From NCBI GenBank assembly GCA_002435545.1, contig DJNB01000186.1, forward strand, positions 1-8,750: a stretch of 8,750 bases of DNA. The letters run 5' to 3'. This DNA is from Lachnoclostridium sp. UBA6475 (GTDB taxonomy: Bacteria; Bacillota; Clostridia; Lachnospirales; Lachnospiraceae). Below the pieces are notes generated by a model. The model worked only from the letters and a program-made list of their open reading frames with translations, made no database searches and had not been told where the DNA came from. Shown here piece by piece: positions 1 to 7,084 of the stretch. A program made the translations under genes and the position numbers. Position 1 is the stretch's first letter. Each line of letters starts with the position of its first letter.

Positions 1-353
1 TGGTCTGCCACCAGTGCTTCCACAACACTTCCTACAATTTTCTTTTCGATCGTTCCATTGGCTTTCAAAACAACGGAAAGGCTCAGACAGTCGTATGGTT
101 TGTAAGCTTTGCTGATGATCTCATGGTCAAAACTCTCTGCCACGACGATTCCGCGGTCATACTCGCCCTGATTCAATACACGCTGAAGAATTTCAGCCGG
201 GAACGCACGGAAAATGTTTCCCGCTCCAAAATGAACCCAGGCAGGTGCCTCTTTGGTTTTCTGCTTTACGGCCTCGCGGTCATACTTAAGTACTTCGTAT
301 CCTTTTTCTTCCCATACAGGAGAAACTTCTTTTTGTAAATCTGTCAGTTTCAT
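1..353 (-). CDS. uxuB: D-fructuronate reductase / D-mannonate oxidoreductase, N-terminal part (mannitol dehydrogenase family)
   Basis: This partial gene encodes 117 visible residues and runs off the window at position 1. Family members are usually about 500-540 residues, so only the start of the N-terminal Rossmann domain is present. The nucleotide-binding signature HFGAGNIFRAF is at residues 41-51, the dinucleotide-binding loop of the long-chain mannitol dehydrogenase family. Family knowledge: UxuB interconverts D-fructuronate and D-mannonate with NAD(H) in the cytoplasm, one step before UxuA. The family also includes mannitol, altronate and arabinitol oxidoreductases. The fructuronate assignment therefore rests on its place 21 nt downstream of uxuA and on the aguA gene beyond it. 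The start at 353 has an AGGAAAGG ribosome binding site at 364-371, 10 nt upstream. It is most likely co-transcribed with uxuA and aguA. Confidence 0.85.
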   Translation of the reverse strand, partial: MKLTDLQKEVSPVWEEKGYEVLKYDREAVKQKTKEAPAWVHFGAGNIFRAFPAEILQRVLNQGEYDRGIVVAESFDHEIISKAYKPYDCLSLSVVLKANGTIEKKIVGSVVEALVAD

Positions 354-374
354 GATTTCGATTCCTTTCCTGTC

Positions 375-1448
375 TTACTTGTTATTTTTCTTAATTGCTT
401 CCCAAAGACCATTCAGATAAGCGACACCGAGGGCGCGGTCATAAAGTCCGTATCCCGGTCTTGCCTGCTCACCCCAGATCATACGTCCGTGGTCTGGGCG
501 GATCACACCGTCAAATCCCATGTCGATCAACGCTTTGACGATCTCATACATGTCAAAGTTTCCATCGGAAGAAAGGTGGGATACTTCGTGGAACAAGTCT
601 TTGTTTTCGTATTTAATATTACGGATGTGTGCAAAATGGATTCTCTCTGCAATTTTCGGATTGCGGATAATCTTCGGAAGGTCGTTGTTGAGATTACTTC
701 CCAAAGAACCGGTACAGAATGTAAATCCATTGTAAATGCTGCTGTTTAAGGAAGCGATCTTGAGAAGGTCGTCTTCACAGGTTACGATACGTGGAAGACC
801 AAATACATCCCAAGCCGGATCATCCGGGTGAACTGCCATCTTGATCTCATATTTTTCACAGGTTGGCATGATTCCATCGAGGAAATATTTGAAGTTTTCA
901 CGCAGTTTATCTGCCGTTACATCTTTGTATTTGTCAAACAGATCCATGATCTCGTCTCTACGGTTTGGCTCCCAGCCTGGCATGACAAAACCACCGCTGG
1001 CTTTTTCGATGCGGTCAAACATTTCACTGGCATCGATACCGTCGATAATCGAAGAATCGTAAGCAAGTGCCGTAGAACCGTCCTCCAAAGGCATCGCAAG
1101 ATCGGTTCTTGTCCAGTCGAAAACCGGCATGAAGTTGTAGCATACAAGGTGAATTCCTGCTTTGCCGACAGCTTCCAAAGATTTACAGTAATCTTCGATC
1201 AATTTATCTCTCGTAGGAAGTCCGATCTTGATATCTTCGTGTACGTTGATACTTTCTACACCGCACAGTTTAAGGCCTTTTGCCTCTACTTCCTGTTTTC
1301 TCTTCATTACGTCTTCATACGTCCAGGCCTCTCCTGCCGGGATGTCATGAAGCGCTGTGATAACTCCTGCTACTCCTGGGATCTGGCGAATCTGCTCCAG
1401 AGTTACACTGTCATTTCCCTCGCCATACCATCTCAATGTCATTTCCAT
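375..1448 (-). CDS. uxuA: D-mannonate dehydratase
   Basis: UxuA dehydrates D-mannonate to 2-dehydro-3-deoxy-D-gluconate (KDG) in the cytoplasm, the committed step of glucuronate breakdown. The 357-residue protein is full length for the Gram-positive form and begins with the family-typical MEMTLRWYGEG. It is a xylose-isomerase-like TIM barrel that needs a divalent metal (Mn2+). Candidate metal and active-site residues, placed by analogy with characterised mannonate dehydratases, are His207 in AVHPDDP, Cys245 in FCTGSLG, His271/His274 in IHFAHIRN and Asp319-His320 in IRPDHGR. No signal peptide or membrane segment is visible. The start at 1448 has an AAAGGAAG ribosome binding site at 1458-1465, 9 nt upstream. 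A second ATG two codons downstream is less likely because of that spacing. The gene lies 23 nt after aguA and 21 nt before uxuB with no terminator between them, so it belongs to the same operon. Confidence 0.96.
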   Translation of the reverse strand: MEMTLRWYGEGNDSVTLEQIRQIPGVAGVITALHDIPAGEAWTYEDVMKRKQEVEAKGLKLCGVESINVHEDIKIGLPTRDKLIEDYCKSLEAVGKAGIHLVCYNFMPVFDWTRTDLAMPLEDGSTALAYDSSIIDGIDASEMFDRIEKASGGFVMPGWEPNRRDEIMDLFDKYKDVTADKLRENFKYFLDGIMPTCEKYEIKMAVHPDDPAWDVFGLPRIVTCEDDLLKIASLNSSIYNGFTFCTGSLGSNLNNDLPKIIRNPKIAERIHFAHIRNIKYENKDLFHEVSHLSSDGNFDMYEIVKALIDMGFDGVIRPDHGRMIWGEQARPGYGLYDRALGVAYLNGLWEAIKKNNK

Positions 1449-1471
1449 AGTTCTATTCTTCCTTTCATTAA

Positions 1472-3496
1472 TTAATCATAAATTTTTCTATTTTTTTCAT
1501 CGCCGATGCCGCATTTTCTGTAAAAATACGTATTTACACGGTCGCGCCACTCTTTTGCATTGACAAGCTGTCTCTCAAAGCGCTCAGCCACACAGTCAAA
1601 CGCTCTGTCCTCTACTTTTCCTTTTAATCCCTGCCATGCCTTCTGCATCGCCTCTACCTCTTCCACTCCTTCAAAATGAGTATCGTAGATATGCTGGATC
1701 AAAGTTTTTCCGGTTTTTAACATATATGTGTACGGAATATGATGGAAGAAAAGCAATAACTCCTCCGGACATTTTTCCGTATCTTCATAAATGCTCCGCC
1801 ACGGTTCGTTGTACTGGGACACATAACCGGTTCCTTCCATCGTACGGTCTACTCCGATTCCATGAAGATCTGCATGGTGATACGTTCCCCAGCGGTCGTA
1901 TTCGTAGCCATCGACATCCGGTCCGTAATGATAATGTGGTGTTACCATCCAGCCGATGCCAAGCGGTGCATTGTATTTTTCGTAAGTTGCCCAGGAACCA
2001 CAGAGCATCGGTACGACAACGTCTGTCACCTCTTTGTCATCTGCAAGGGAAAGCCTGCTCCATTCTTCGGCAATCTCTTCTGCTGTCAGCGTGGTATCCA
2101 TCGCCAGCCGTCCAAATCCATACAGGTTTGCTGCCGCCAGGTCATTTCCCGTCCAGTTCTCATCGTCTCCCGTATTGATAACGCCTGCCATACCACAATG
2201 AACCTGGTCGTAAGCATGTCCGGAAACAACTTTCTCTAAGGTTGTCCCCTCTCCGTCGCCATACGTGTCAAAGGAAAGAATTTCCTTCCACATCGGGATC
2301 AGATAACAGAGGTCGATCTGCTGGCCGGTATATTCCTGTGCAATCTGCACTTCCAACATCATATTGGTCTTTTTCAGCCCGCCAAACAATGGCGAAACCG
2401 GCTCGCGAACCTGAAAGTCCATCGGCCCGTTTTTAATCTGCAAAATGACATTGTCATCGAATGTTCCATCCAGCTCCATAAAATGATCGTAGGCTGCTCT
2501 TGCACGGTCGGTCTTTTTATCGCGCCAGTCCTGTCCGCAGTTGTAAACAAAGCATCTCCAAACCACCGTTCCTCCATATGGTTTCAGAACTTTGGCAAGC
2601 ATATTCGCTCCGTCTGCATGGGTGCGTCCGTAGGTAAATGGCCCCGGCCGCCCTTCGGAATCTGCTTTTACGAGAAAACCTCCAAAATTTGGAATCACCT
2701 CATAAACATGCGCCACTGCTTTTTCCCACCAGGCAATTACCTGCGGATCTAACGGATCCGAAACCGGGATATCGCTAAGTTCCATCGGCGCAGCAAAATT
2801 GACACTCATAAACAATTGAATGCCGTATCTTGCAAACAGATCCGTATACTGTTTTACCTGTTTCAAATACACATCTGTGATAAGATAGGTTTCTTTCTCA
2901 TGAACATTTACATTATTGATCACGATGGCATTGATCCCAATGGATGCCATCAATCGCGCATACATCTCTGTCCGGTCATTATAAAGGATCTTATAATCGT
3001 CGTAAAAAAAGGATCTTCCGGAATATCCGCGTTCAATACTTCCATCCATATCATCCCAATGATTCATCATCCGAAGAGGCATAGACGGAATACAATAATA
3101 CGGCATTTTTTGGAAAATATTGTCAAGTGTCACCATGCGCAGGAAAGCAAATACTCCCTGCAGCAATGCTGTCTCGGTTCTTCCTGTGATAACAATGCTC
3201 TCCTCTTCCTCATAAATAGCAAACGCCTGATCCAATACTTCTTTGCTTTGCCCGTTTCTCTTTTCTTCCGGGAATTCATACTCTTTCTGTACCTGCATAA
3301 AAACAGACGGTTCTTCCAGTACCTCATAAGAGATTTCTACTGTTTCGCCAAGCATGGCATCCATCGCCGTCTGATATTCTTTAGCGATCGTCTGTGCGAT
3401 CTCACCAGATGCAAGCAATACCGGATTCAAATAACATGGTCGGATCTTATCCTTTGCTAATGGCTTATGATCCAGCCAGCATTTTGTATAACTCAT
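1472..3496 (-). CDS. aguA: GH67 alpha-glucuronidase (intracellular)
   Basis: This enzyme removes alpha-1,2-linked glucuronic or 4-O-methylglucuronic acid from the non-reducing terminal xylose of xylo-oligosaccharides. The 674 residues match the family's usual length of about 670-700. The layout is an N-terminal alpha/beta domain (about 1-125, including GRTETALLQGVFAFLRM), a central TIM barrel (about 130-460) starting near RMMNHWDDMDGSIERGY, and a helical C-terminal domain (about 460-674). The proposed acid is Glu281 in KADSEGRPGP. The proposed base pair is Asp360 in KNGPMDFQ and Glu388 in QIAQEYTG. Their spacing (79 and 28 residues) equals that of the catalytic trio I recall for the Geobacillus enzyme (E285, D364, E392). 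No signal peptide is present, so it acts inside the cell on imported oligosaccharides. A GGAG ribosome binding site (3504-3507) lies 7 nt before the ATG. Its own promoter lies at 3533-3561, and uxuA and uxuB follow. Confidence 0.96.
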   Translation of the reverse strand: MSYTKCWLDHKPLAKDKIRPCYLNPVLLASGEIAQTIAKEYQTAMDAMLGETVEISYEVLEEPSVFMQVQKEYEFPEEKRNGQSKEVLDQAFAIYEEEESIVITGRTETALLQGVFAFLRMVTLDNIFQKMPYYCIPSMPLRMMNHWDDMDGSIERGYSGRSFFYDDYKILYNDRTEMYARLMASIGINAIVINNVNVHEKETYLITDVYLKQVKQYTDLFARYGIQLFMSVNFAAPMELSDIPVSDPLDPQVIAWWEKAVAHVYEVIPNFGGFLVKADSEGRPGPFTYGRTHADGANMLAKVLKPYGGTVVWRCFVYNCGQDWRDKKTDRARAAYDHFMELDGTFDDNVILQIKNGPMDFQVREPVSPLFGGLKKTNMMLEVQIAQEYTGQQIDLCYLIPMWKEILSFDTYGDGEGTTLEKVVSGHAYDQVHCGMAGVINTGDDENWTGNDLAAANLYGFGRLAMDTTLTAEEIAEEWSRLSLADDKEVTDVVVPMLCGSWATYEKYNAPLGIGWMVTPHYHYGPDVDGYEYDRWGTYHHADLHGIGVDRTMEGTGYVSQYNEPWRSIYEDTEKCPEELLLFFHHIPYTYMLKTGKTLIQHIYDTHFEGVEEVEAMQKAWQGLKGKVEDRAFDCVAERFERQLVNAKEWRDRVNTYFYRKCGIGDEKNRKIYD

Positions 3497-3503
3497 AGTA
3501 TTT

Positions 3504-3507
3504 CTCC
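3504..3507 (-). promoter_or_regulatory. Ribosome binding site of aguA
   Basis: GGAG on the minus strand sits 7 nt before the ATG at 3496. It fixes the start of the alpha-glucuronidase and is weaker than the AAGGAGGT in front of the binding-protein gene. Confidence 0.7.
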
Positions 3508-3532
3508 AATCTGTTTTCCTTATTCCCTTTCT

Positions 3533-3561
3533 ATTCTATCTTTTTTTTGCTCGTAAATCAA
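3533..3561 (-). promoter_or_regulatory. Predicted sigma-A-type promoter for aguA-uxuA-uxuB
   Basis: On the minus strand a -35 box TTGATT (3556-3561, 4 of 6 to TTGACA) and a -10 box TAGAAT (3533-3538, 5 of 6 to TATAAT) are separated by exactly 17 nt, and the spacer carries an A8 tract. It lies just downstream of the terminator at 3574-3619. Transcription would start near 3526, giving a leader of about 30 nt with the ribosome binding site in it. It would drive the catabolic genes separately from the transporter. No convincing operator or cre box was seen around it. Confidence 0.65.
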
Positions 3562-3573
3562 TACCCTTTTTAC

Positions 3574-3619
3574 AAAAAAAGCCTTACAAACCGTGTATTT
3601 CCCGATTTGTAAGGCTTTT
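3574..3619 (-). terminator. Intrinsic terminator after the solute-binding protein gene
   Basis: A perfect 14-bp inverted repeat pairs 3577-3590 with 3606-3619 (core GCCTTACAAA / TTTGTAAGGC) across a 15-nt loop. In minus-strand RNA the hairpin is followed by a run of seven U (bases 3574-3580, partly shared with the stem). It begins 27 nt past the stop codon of the binding-protein gene. The plus strand also has a T-rich stretch after the stem (TTTTGATTTTT), but no plus-strand gene ends here. It probably ends most transporter transcripts before aguA. Confidence 0.85.
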
Positions 3620-3646
3620 GATTTTTAATCTGCCAAGTTATGCAAA

Positions 3647-5074
3647 TTATTTAGAATGGGAAGCTGCAAAGTTTGCATACTTCTTATTCATATCACTGAT
3701 CTTGCTATCCCATTTTGAAGAGATTGCTTCAATCTTCTTCGCAGGAGTTGTAGCACCAGCGTATACAGCATAACAGAAATCACCATAATCAAGGTCGCTG
3801 ATCAGTGGCAGATAAGATGTCTGAATATGATCTGCTTCATGCATCATTGTCAAAGTCTCATCTACAGCACGGTCATCTTTGAACTGATCATAGTATGTCT
3901 GTTTCCAAGCGTCATCCAAGTCATAACCCGGTGTAGGCTCTGTGTAAAGATCGTAAGCAAATGCGATCTTCTCAGCCTCTTCTGCACTAAAGCAGCTAGG
4001 CATAACAACGATGTTGTCGTTTGGAGTAGTTTTGTTTGTAGCGTCTTTGTTCTTTTCGTTGTATGGGAACATTACGAATCCCCATTCATCTTCCATACTT
4101 GCAAATGCACTGATCTCATAAACTTCAGCTGTCTGCATAGCAACTTCACCATCACGGAATGCAGCTTTATACCAATCCCATGCAGCTCCGTCTGGTTTTG
4201 GCATGATATAACCTTTGTCCATAAGGCTCATGCCCCAGTTCATAGCTTCAAGGAATTCTTTTGTTCCTGTTGCATTCTGGTAGTTTCCGTCTTTGTCACG
4301 GGAAACGAATGTTGCGTTGTTGTTTGCAGCACACATAGGAAGATAGTATTTAGAGAAACTAGCAAGTGCATACTGATCTGTCTTACCATCTCCATCTGCA
4401 TCTACAGTAAGTTTCTTACAGTACTCTTCGAATTTGGACCATGTCCATTTTCCGTCTTTCTGAAGATCGTATGGCTCGTCTTCGCTGATACCAGCTTCTT
4501 TCAACATACGTTTATTGAAGAATACACCACCACGTGGCTCGTTCTCAGGGCTCATACCCCAGATACCGTTACCGATGCTCATAAGTTCTACAACGGTCTG
4601 ATTCCATTTTTCTTCTGTGAAATCAAATTCAGGAAGTGTTTTCAGGTCATACATCAAACCTTTCATCAAAGGTGCAGAAACCATTTCCTGATACAGATAG
4701 AACAACTGACAGGAAGGACTGTTTGACATAACGCCGTTTACGTATGTCTCCTGCTGGTCAGTGTAGGAGTAAGCACTTTCACGATTGATCTTGAAGTTGT
4801 ACTTCTCCATGATTTCCTTTCTGTAACTCTCTGTAGCTTTGGCATAATCTGTTTCTCCTGTGTCTTCAGAAGTATACCAGTCACCAATTTTGATAGACAT
4901 GCCTCCCAAATCATCAAAAGTTTTTTTGCTGCTGGAAGATCCGCCTTCGCCTTCCGTCTTTGCTGTGCTGCCATCTTTGGATGAAGTTTTATCTTCTCCA
5001 CAACCGGTCAAACAACCAACAGCAAGTACTACGGAAAGACCCATTGCAAGCAATTTTTTCATGTTTGCTTTCAT
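3647..5074 (-). CDS. Sugar ABC transporter solute-binding lipoprotein
   Basis: This 475-residue protein is the likely extracellular substrate-capture component of the ABC importer encoded just upstream. The N-terminus has a lysine-containing start, a hydrophobic stretch (about 8-20) and a lipobox LTGC, so Cys25 should be lipid-modified and anchor the protein to the outer face of the membrane. Residues 26-51 are a Ser/Gly/Lys/Glu-rich linker. The rest resembles family 1 carbohydrate-binding proteins, with typical segments such as GGVFFNKRMLKEAG (182-195) and an acidic DADGDGKTD loop (225-233) that looks like a calcium-binding site. A strong AAGGAGGT site precedes the chosen start; a second ATG at codon 5 is too far from it. 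The gene follows the permeases after 107 nt and ends at a terminator. Aldouronate or xylo-oligosaccharide binding is inferred from neighbours; the sequence alone does not show the ligand. Confidence 0.92.
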   Translation of the reverse strand: MKANMKKLLAMGLSVVLAVGCLTGCGEDKTSSKDGSTAKTEGEGGSSSSKKTFDDLGGMSIKIGDWYTSEDTGETDYAKATESYRKEIMEKYNFKINRESAYSYTDQQETYVNGVMSNSPSCQLFYLYQEMVSAPLMKGLMYDLKTLPEFDFTEEKWNQTVVELMSIGNGIWGMSPENEPRGGVFFNKRMLKEAGISEDEPYDLQKDGKWTWSKFEEYCKKLTVDADGDGKTDQYALASFSKYYLPMCAANNNATFVSRDKDGNYQNATGTKEFLEAMNWGMSLMDKGYIMPKPDGAAWDWYKAAFRDGEVAMQTAEVYEISAFASMEDEWGFVMFPYNEKNKDATNKTTPNDNIVVMPSCFSAEEAEKIAFAYDLYTEPTPGYDLDDAWKQTYYDQFKDDRAVDETLTMMHEADHIQTSYLPLISDLDYGDFCYAVYAGATTPAKKIEAISSKWDSKISDMNKKYANFAASHSK

Positions 5075-5083
5075 AATTTTTTT

Positions 5084-5091
5084 ACCTCCTT
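5084..5091 (-). promoter_or_regulatory. Strong ribosome binding site of the solute-binding protein gene
   Basis: AAGGAGGT on the minus strand lies 9 nt before the ATG at 5074, in an A-rich, probably unstructured stretch. It is the best match to the anti-Shine-Dalgarno sequence in the window, as expected for a binding protein needed in excess over its permeases. It supports the first ATG over the one four codons later. Confidence 0.85.
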
Positions 5092-5105
5092 ATTTTTTAT
5101 CGTTA

Positions 5106-5129
5106 CACTGCGCCCGCTGGGACGCAGTG
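5106..5129 (-). other. Stem-loop in the leader of the solute-binding protein gene
   Basis: CACTGCG (5106-5112) pairs with CGCAGTG (5123-5129). An inner CCC/GGG pairing (5113-5115 with 5119-5121) leaves a three-base tip and one bulged A. Outside it GTTA (5102-5105) and TAAC (5131-5134) can extend the stem past one extra A at 5130. In minus-strand RNA no U-run follows, so it is not an intrinsic terminator. It ends about 15 nt before the AAGGAGGT site. A role as an mRNA 5' stabiliser or processing site is inferred; a protein-binding palindrome is the alternative. Confidence 0.6.
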
Positions 5130-5146
5130 ATAACTACATAACTTGA

Positions 5147-5183
5147 AACATTCGCTCCGGGCTGTCGCCCTGAACTCAATGTT
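5147..5183 (-). other. Stem-loop just after the second permease gene
   Basis: GGGC (5159-5162) and GCCC (5167-5170) enclose a four-base loop. AACATT (5147-5152) and AATGTT (5178-5183) form an outer stem across an internal loop of 6 and 7 nt. The outer arm overlaps the stop codon of the permease (5182-5184). No U-tract follows in the transcribed direction. It could protect the 3' end of the permease message after processing. The inner stem is short, so this is weaker than the neighbouring hairpin. Confidence 0.45.
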
Positions 5184-6180
5184 ACATCTTGATACCAGAC
5201 TGGCTCAAACTTTCTACGAAACCTTTCTGGGCAAACAGGTAGATAATGATCAATGGTAAAATCACCATCAATGTACCTGTTGCGATCATTCCCTGTGAAT
5301 AAGCTGTGGTAGCTTTCTTCGCGATACCGCGGACATCCAGATAACTATCAAGTGCTCCGGCGATACCATTTAACTTACTGGACAACAGTACAAACTCTGA
5401 ATTCAAAAACAGGTTTGAATAGAAGGAGTCTGTCCACTGCCATACGTAAGAAAACAGGAAACAAGATGTCAAAATTGGTTTTGCATCCGGTAACATGATA
5501 CGAACGAATGTTGACAATTTTCCACATCCATCCACATAGGCAGCTTCTTCCAATTCTTTCGGAATACCACGGAAGAACTGACGAATCATGTAGATGTACA
5601 AACCACTCTTCAGACCCATACAGCCAAGACACATCAATGCGTATGGCGTCAGGGAATTCAGCAGGTTGATACCCGGCTGTTTGGTGATCAATTCAATGAT
5701 ACCAAAGATATCAAAGAATCGGAAATTCAGGAACAAGGAAGCCTGAATTGTGGTAGGTGGAACGACGATTACAAGGATTACCGCCGCGAACCAAAGTCCT
5801 TTCAGTGGGAATTTGTAACGTGCAAATCCATAACCTACTAATGTACAGGAAATAATCTGCAATACACTGACAAGAAGCGAAATCAATGCTGTGTTTGCCA
5901 ATGCCTGCCAATATTTCATCAAATAAGCAGCAATCTGATAATTGCTCAAAGTAAAATGTCTTGGGATTGCAACAATTGTTGAATCATACAAGTCCTGTTC
6001 TTCCATGAAACTGATGGAAATTTTGTTCAACAATGGCTGTAAAATCATGAAACATAATCCAAACAACAATACAAAACGGATAATTTTGTAAAAAACGTTG
6101 AATGATGTCTTTCGCAGTAAGTAGCCATTGGATTTTTTGTTTCGTTCGATAAAGGTCTTTAATTTTTTCTTCTTATTCAT
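5182..6180 (-). CDS. Carbohydrate ABC transporter permease (MalG/YtcP-like)
   Basis: One of two membrane subunits of the sugar importer, 332 residues. The N-terminus is a lysine-rich cytoplasmic stretch of about 30 residues. About six hydrophobic segments follow, near 33-52, 93-117, 128-147, 177-198, 236-256 and 296-316. The cytoplasmic EAA loop that docks on the ATPase is clear at about 208-235: LEEAAYVDGCG, then IMLPDAKP. The C-terminus ends in FVESLSQSGIKM, a common ending in this subfamily. The start overlaps the end of the other permease by 8 nt (ATGAATAA), so translation is probably coupled; an AGAGGG site (6190-6195) lies 9 nt upstream. No ATPase gene is in the window; such importers often share a distant MsmX-type ATPase, but that is family knowledge. 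Substrate specificity cannot be read from the sequence. Confidence 0.94.
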   Translation of the reverse strand: MNKKKKLKTFIERNKKSNGYLLRKTSFNVFYKIIRFVLLFGLCFMILQPLLNKISISFMEEQDLYDSTIVAIPRHFTLSNYQIAAYLMKYWQALANTALISLLVSVLQIISCTLVGYGFARYKFPLKGLWFAAVILVIVVPPTTIQASLFLNFRFFDIFGIIELITKQPGINLLNSLTPYALMCLGCMGLKSGLYIYMIRQFFRGIPKELEEAAYVDGCGKLSTFVRIMLPDAKPILTSCFLFSYVWQWTDSFYSNLFLNSEFVLLSSKLNGIAGALDSYLDVRGIAKKATTAYSQGMIATGTLMVILPLIIIYLFAQKGFVESLSQSGIKM

Positions 6181-7084
6181 AATAGTACACCCTCTTAGAA
6201 ATAATCAGCGAAACAATTCCAAGTATAAGAATTACGCATAGGAAGTATATCCAAGCCATCGCCGAACTAAATCCATAACTTAACTTTCCTACCTCTTCGG
6301 AAATCTTCGTCATAACCTGGTTGTCGGTCTTTAAGAAGAAGTCGATTACGGTATAAACTACGTTTACAAGTATCATTGAACTTACCATAGGGAAGGTAAT
6401 CTTCCAGAAACTTTCCCATGCGGTACATCCCTCAATCTTTGCAGCCTCAAACATACTTGGGGAGATTGTCTGCAAAGCAGAAAGGAACATGATGATCTGG
6501 ATACCAGATGCAATCGCAATATCATAAACTTTGTTAATGATATCAAATACATATTGGAACATCCTTGACATCGGGCTGCTGTCCGACGTTACCAGTATAC
6601 TCTCAAGCACCCCGGTAACGCTGGCATCATTGGATGTCTCAGATATCATATCTTTCATATCGTTCAACAGTTCATTGTTGTACTCAATACCTACAATGAC
6701 ACCGGATGAAAGAATAACCGGAAGGAAGAATATCGCACGGACAAATCCTCTTCCTTTGAAGTTCTGATTCAACAGCAATGCAATAAAGAAACTGAAGATC
6801 AATGTTGCCGGTGTATTTACTACCATTCGCAGCAACTCACTTAATAAGTAAGGTACAAAGTCCGGATCTACAGTAAAGGCATCTTTGTAATTCTTGATAC
6901 CAACCCAGGACATCTTTACACCTTCACCAGCAACAGGAGTTACCTCGTTAAATGTCATTCGCAAAGAACTAATCAATGGAACAACCATGAACAGAATAAA
7001 ACCAAGGATAAATGGTAAAATAAACAAGTATCCCGCTACTGCATTTTTAAATGCAAGCGTCTTTTTCTTCTTCTGACGTTTCAT
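6173..7084 (-). CDS. Carbohydrate ABC transporter permease (MalF/LplB-like)
   Basis: The partner membrane subunit, 303 residues. It starts with a basic stretch (KRQKKKK), followed by a first membrane segment near 15-37. Further hydrophobic segments are near 86-106, 115-132, 187-205, 233-251 and 274-294. The EAA loop is at about 210-232 (MFEAAKIEGC, then ITFPMV). Between the third and fourth membrane segments lies a polar stretch (about 134-186), longer than in a minimal MalF-like core. Its function is unknown; it might contact the binding protein or the DUF5696 protein. The gene starts directly after the stop codon of the upstream gene with no spacer. It uses an AGGAGGT site located inside that gene's last codons. 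It ends in an 8-nt overlap with the next permease, so the two are almost certainly co-translated. Confidence 0.94.
   Translation of the reverse strand: MKRQKKKKTLAFKNAVAGYLFILPFILGFILFMVVPLISSLRMTFNEVTPVAGEGVKMSWVGIKNYKDAFTVDPDFVPYLLSELLRMVVNTPATLIFSFFIALLLNQNFKGRGFVRAIFFLPVILSSGVIVGIEYNNELLNDMKDMISETSNDASVTGVLESILVTSDSSPMSRMFQYVFDIINKVYDIAIASGIQIIMFLSALQTISPSMFEAAKIEGCTAWESFWKITFPMVSSMILVNVVYTVIDFFLKTDNQVMTKISEEVGKLSYGFSSAMAWIYFLCVILILGIVSLIISKRVYYYE

Noticed and set aside
123..338. A 71-codon plus-strand open frame near the left edge
   Set aside because: Antisense to the uxuB start, whose minus-strand translation carries the mannitol dehydrogenase signature HFGAGNIFRAF.
828..1475. A 215-codon open frame on the plus strand, antisense to uxuA
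   Set aside because: Mirror of a confidently identified gene, with no independent support.
2816..3460. A 214-codon open frame on the plus strand, antisense to aguA
   Set aside because: Lies wholly within the GH67 gene; composition is atypical and no domain is recognised.
3574..3619. A riboswitch or attenuator controlling aguA
   Set aside because: There is only a simple perfect hairpin with U-tract and no alternative antiterminator pairing that I could see; a promoter follows it, so a plain terminator suffices.
3827..4726. A 299-codon open frame on the plus strand, antisense to the solute-binding protein gene
   Set aside because: It is the shadow of a well-supported lipoprotein gene, gives a Cys/Phe/Ile-rich protein without recognisable motifs, and has no good ribosome binding site.
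5092..5181. A separate promoter for the solute-binding protein gene
   Set aside because: I found no pair of -35 and -10 boxes at 16-18 nt spacing; the hairpins explain the spacer better, though an internal promoter cannot be excluded.
6353..6368. A possible catabolite-repression (cre) box on the minus strand, TGTAAACG followed by TAGTTTA
   Set aside because: Only the left half fits the consensus, and it lies deep inside a permease coding region.
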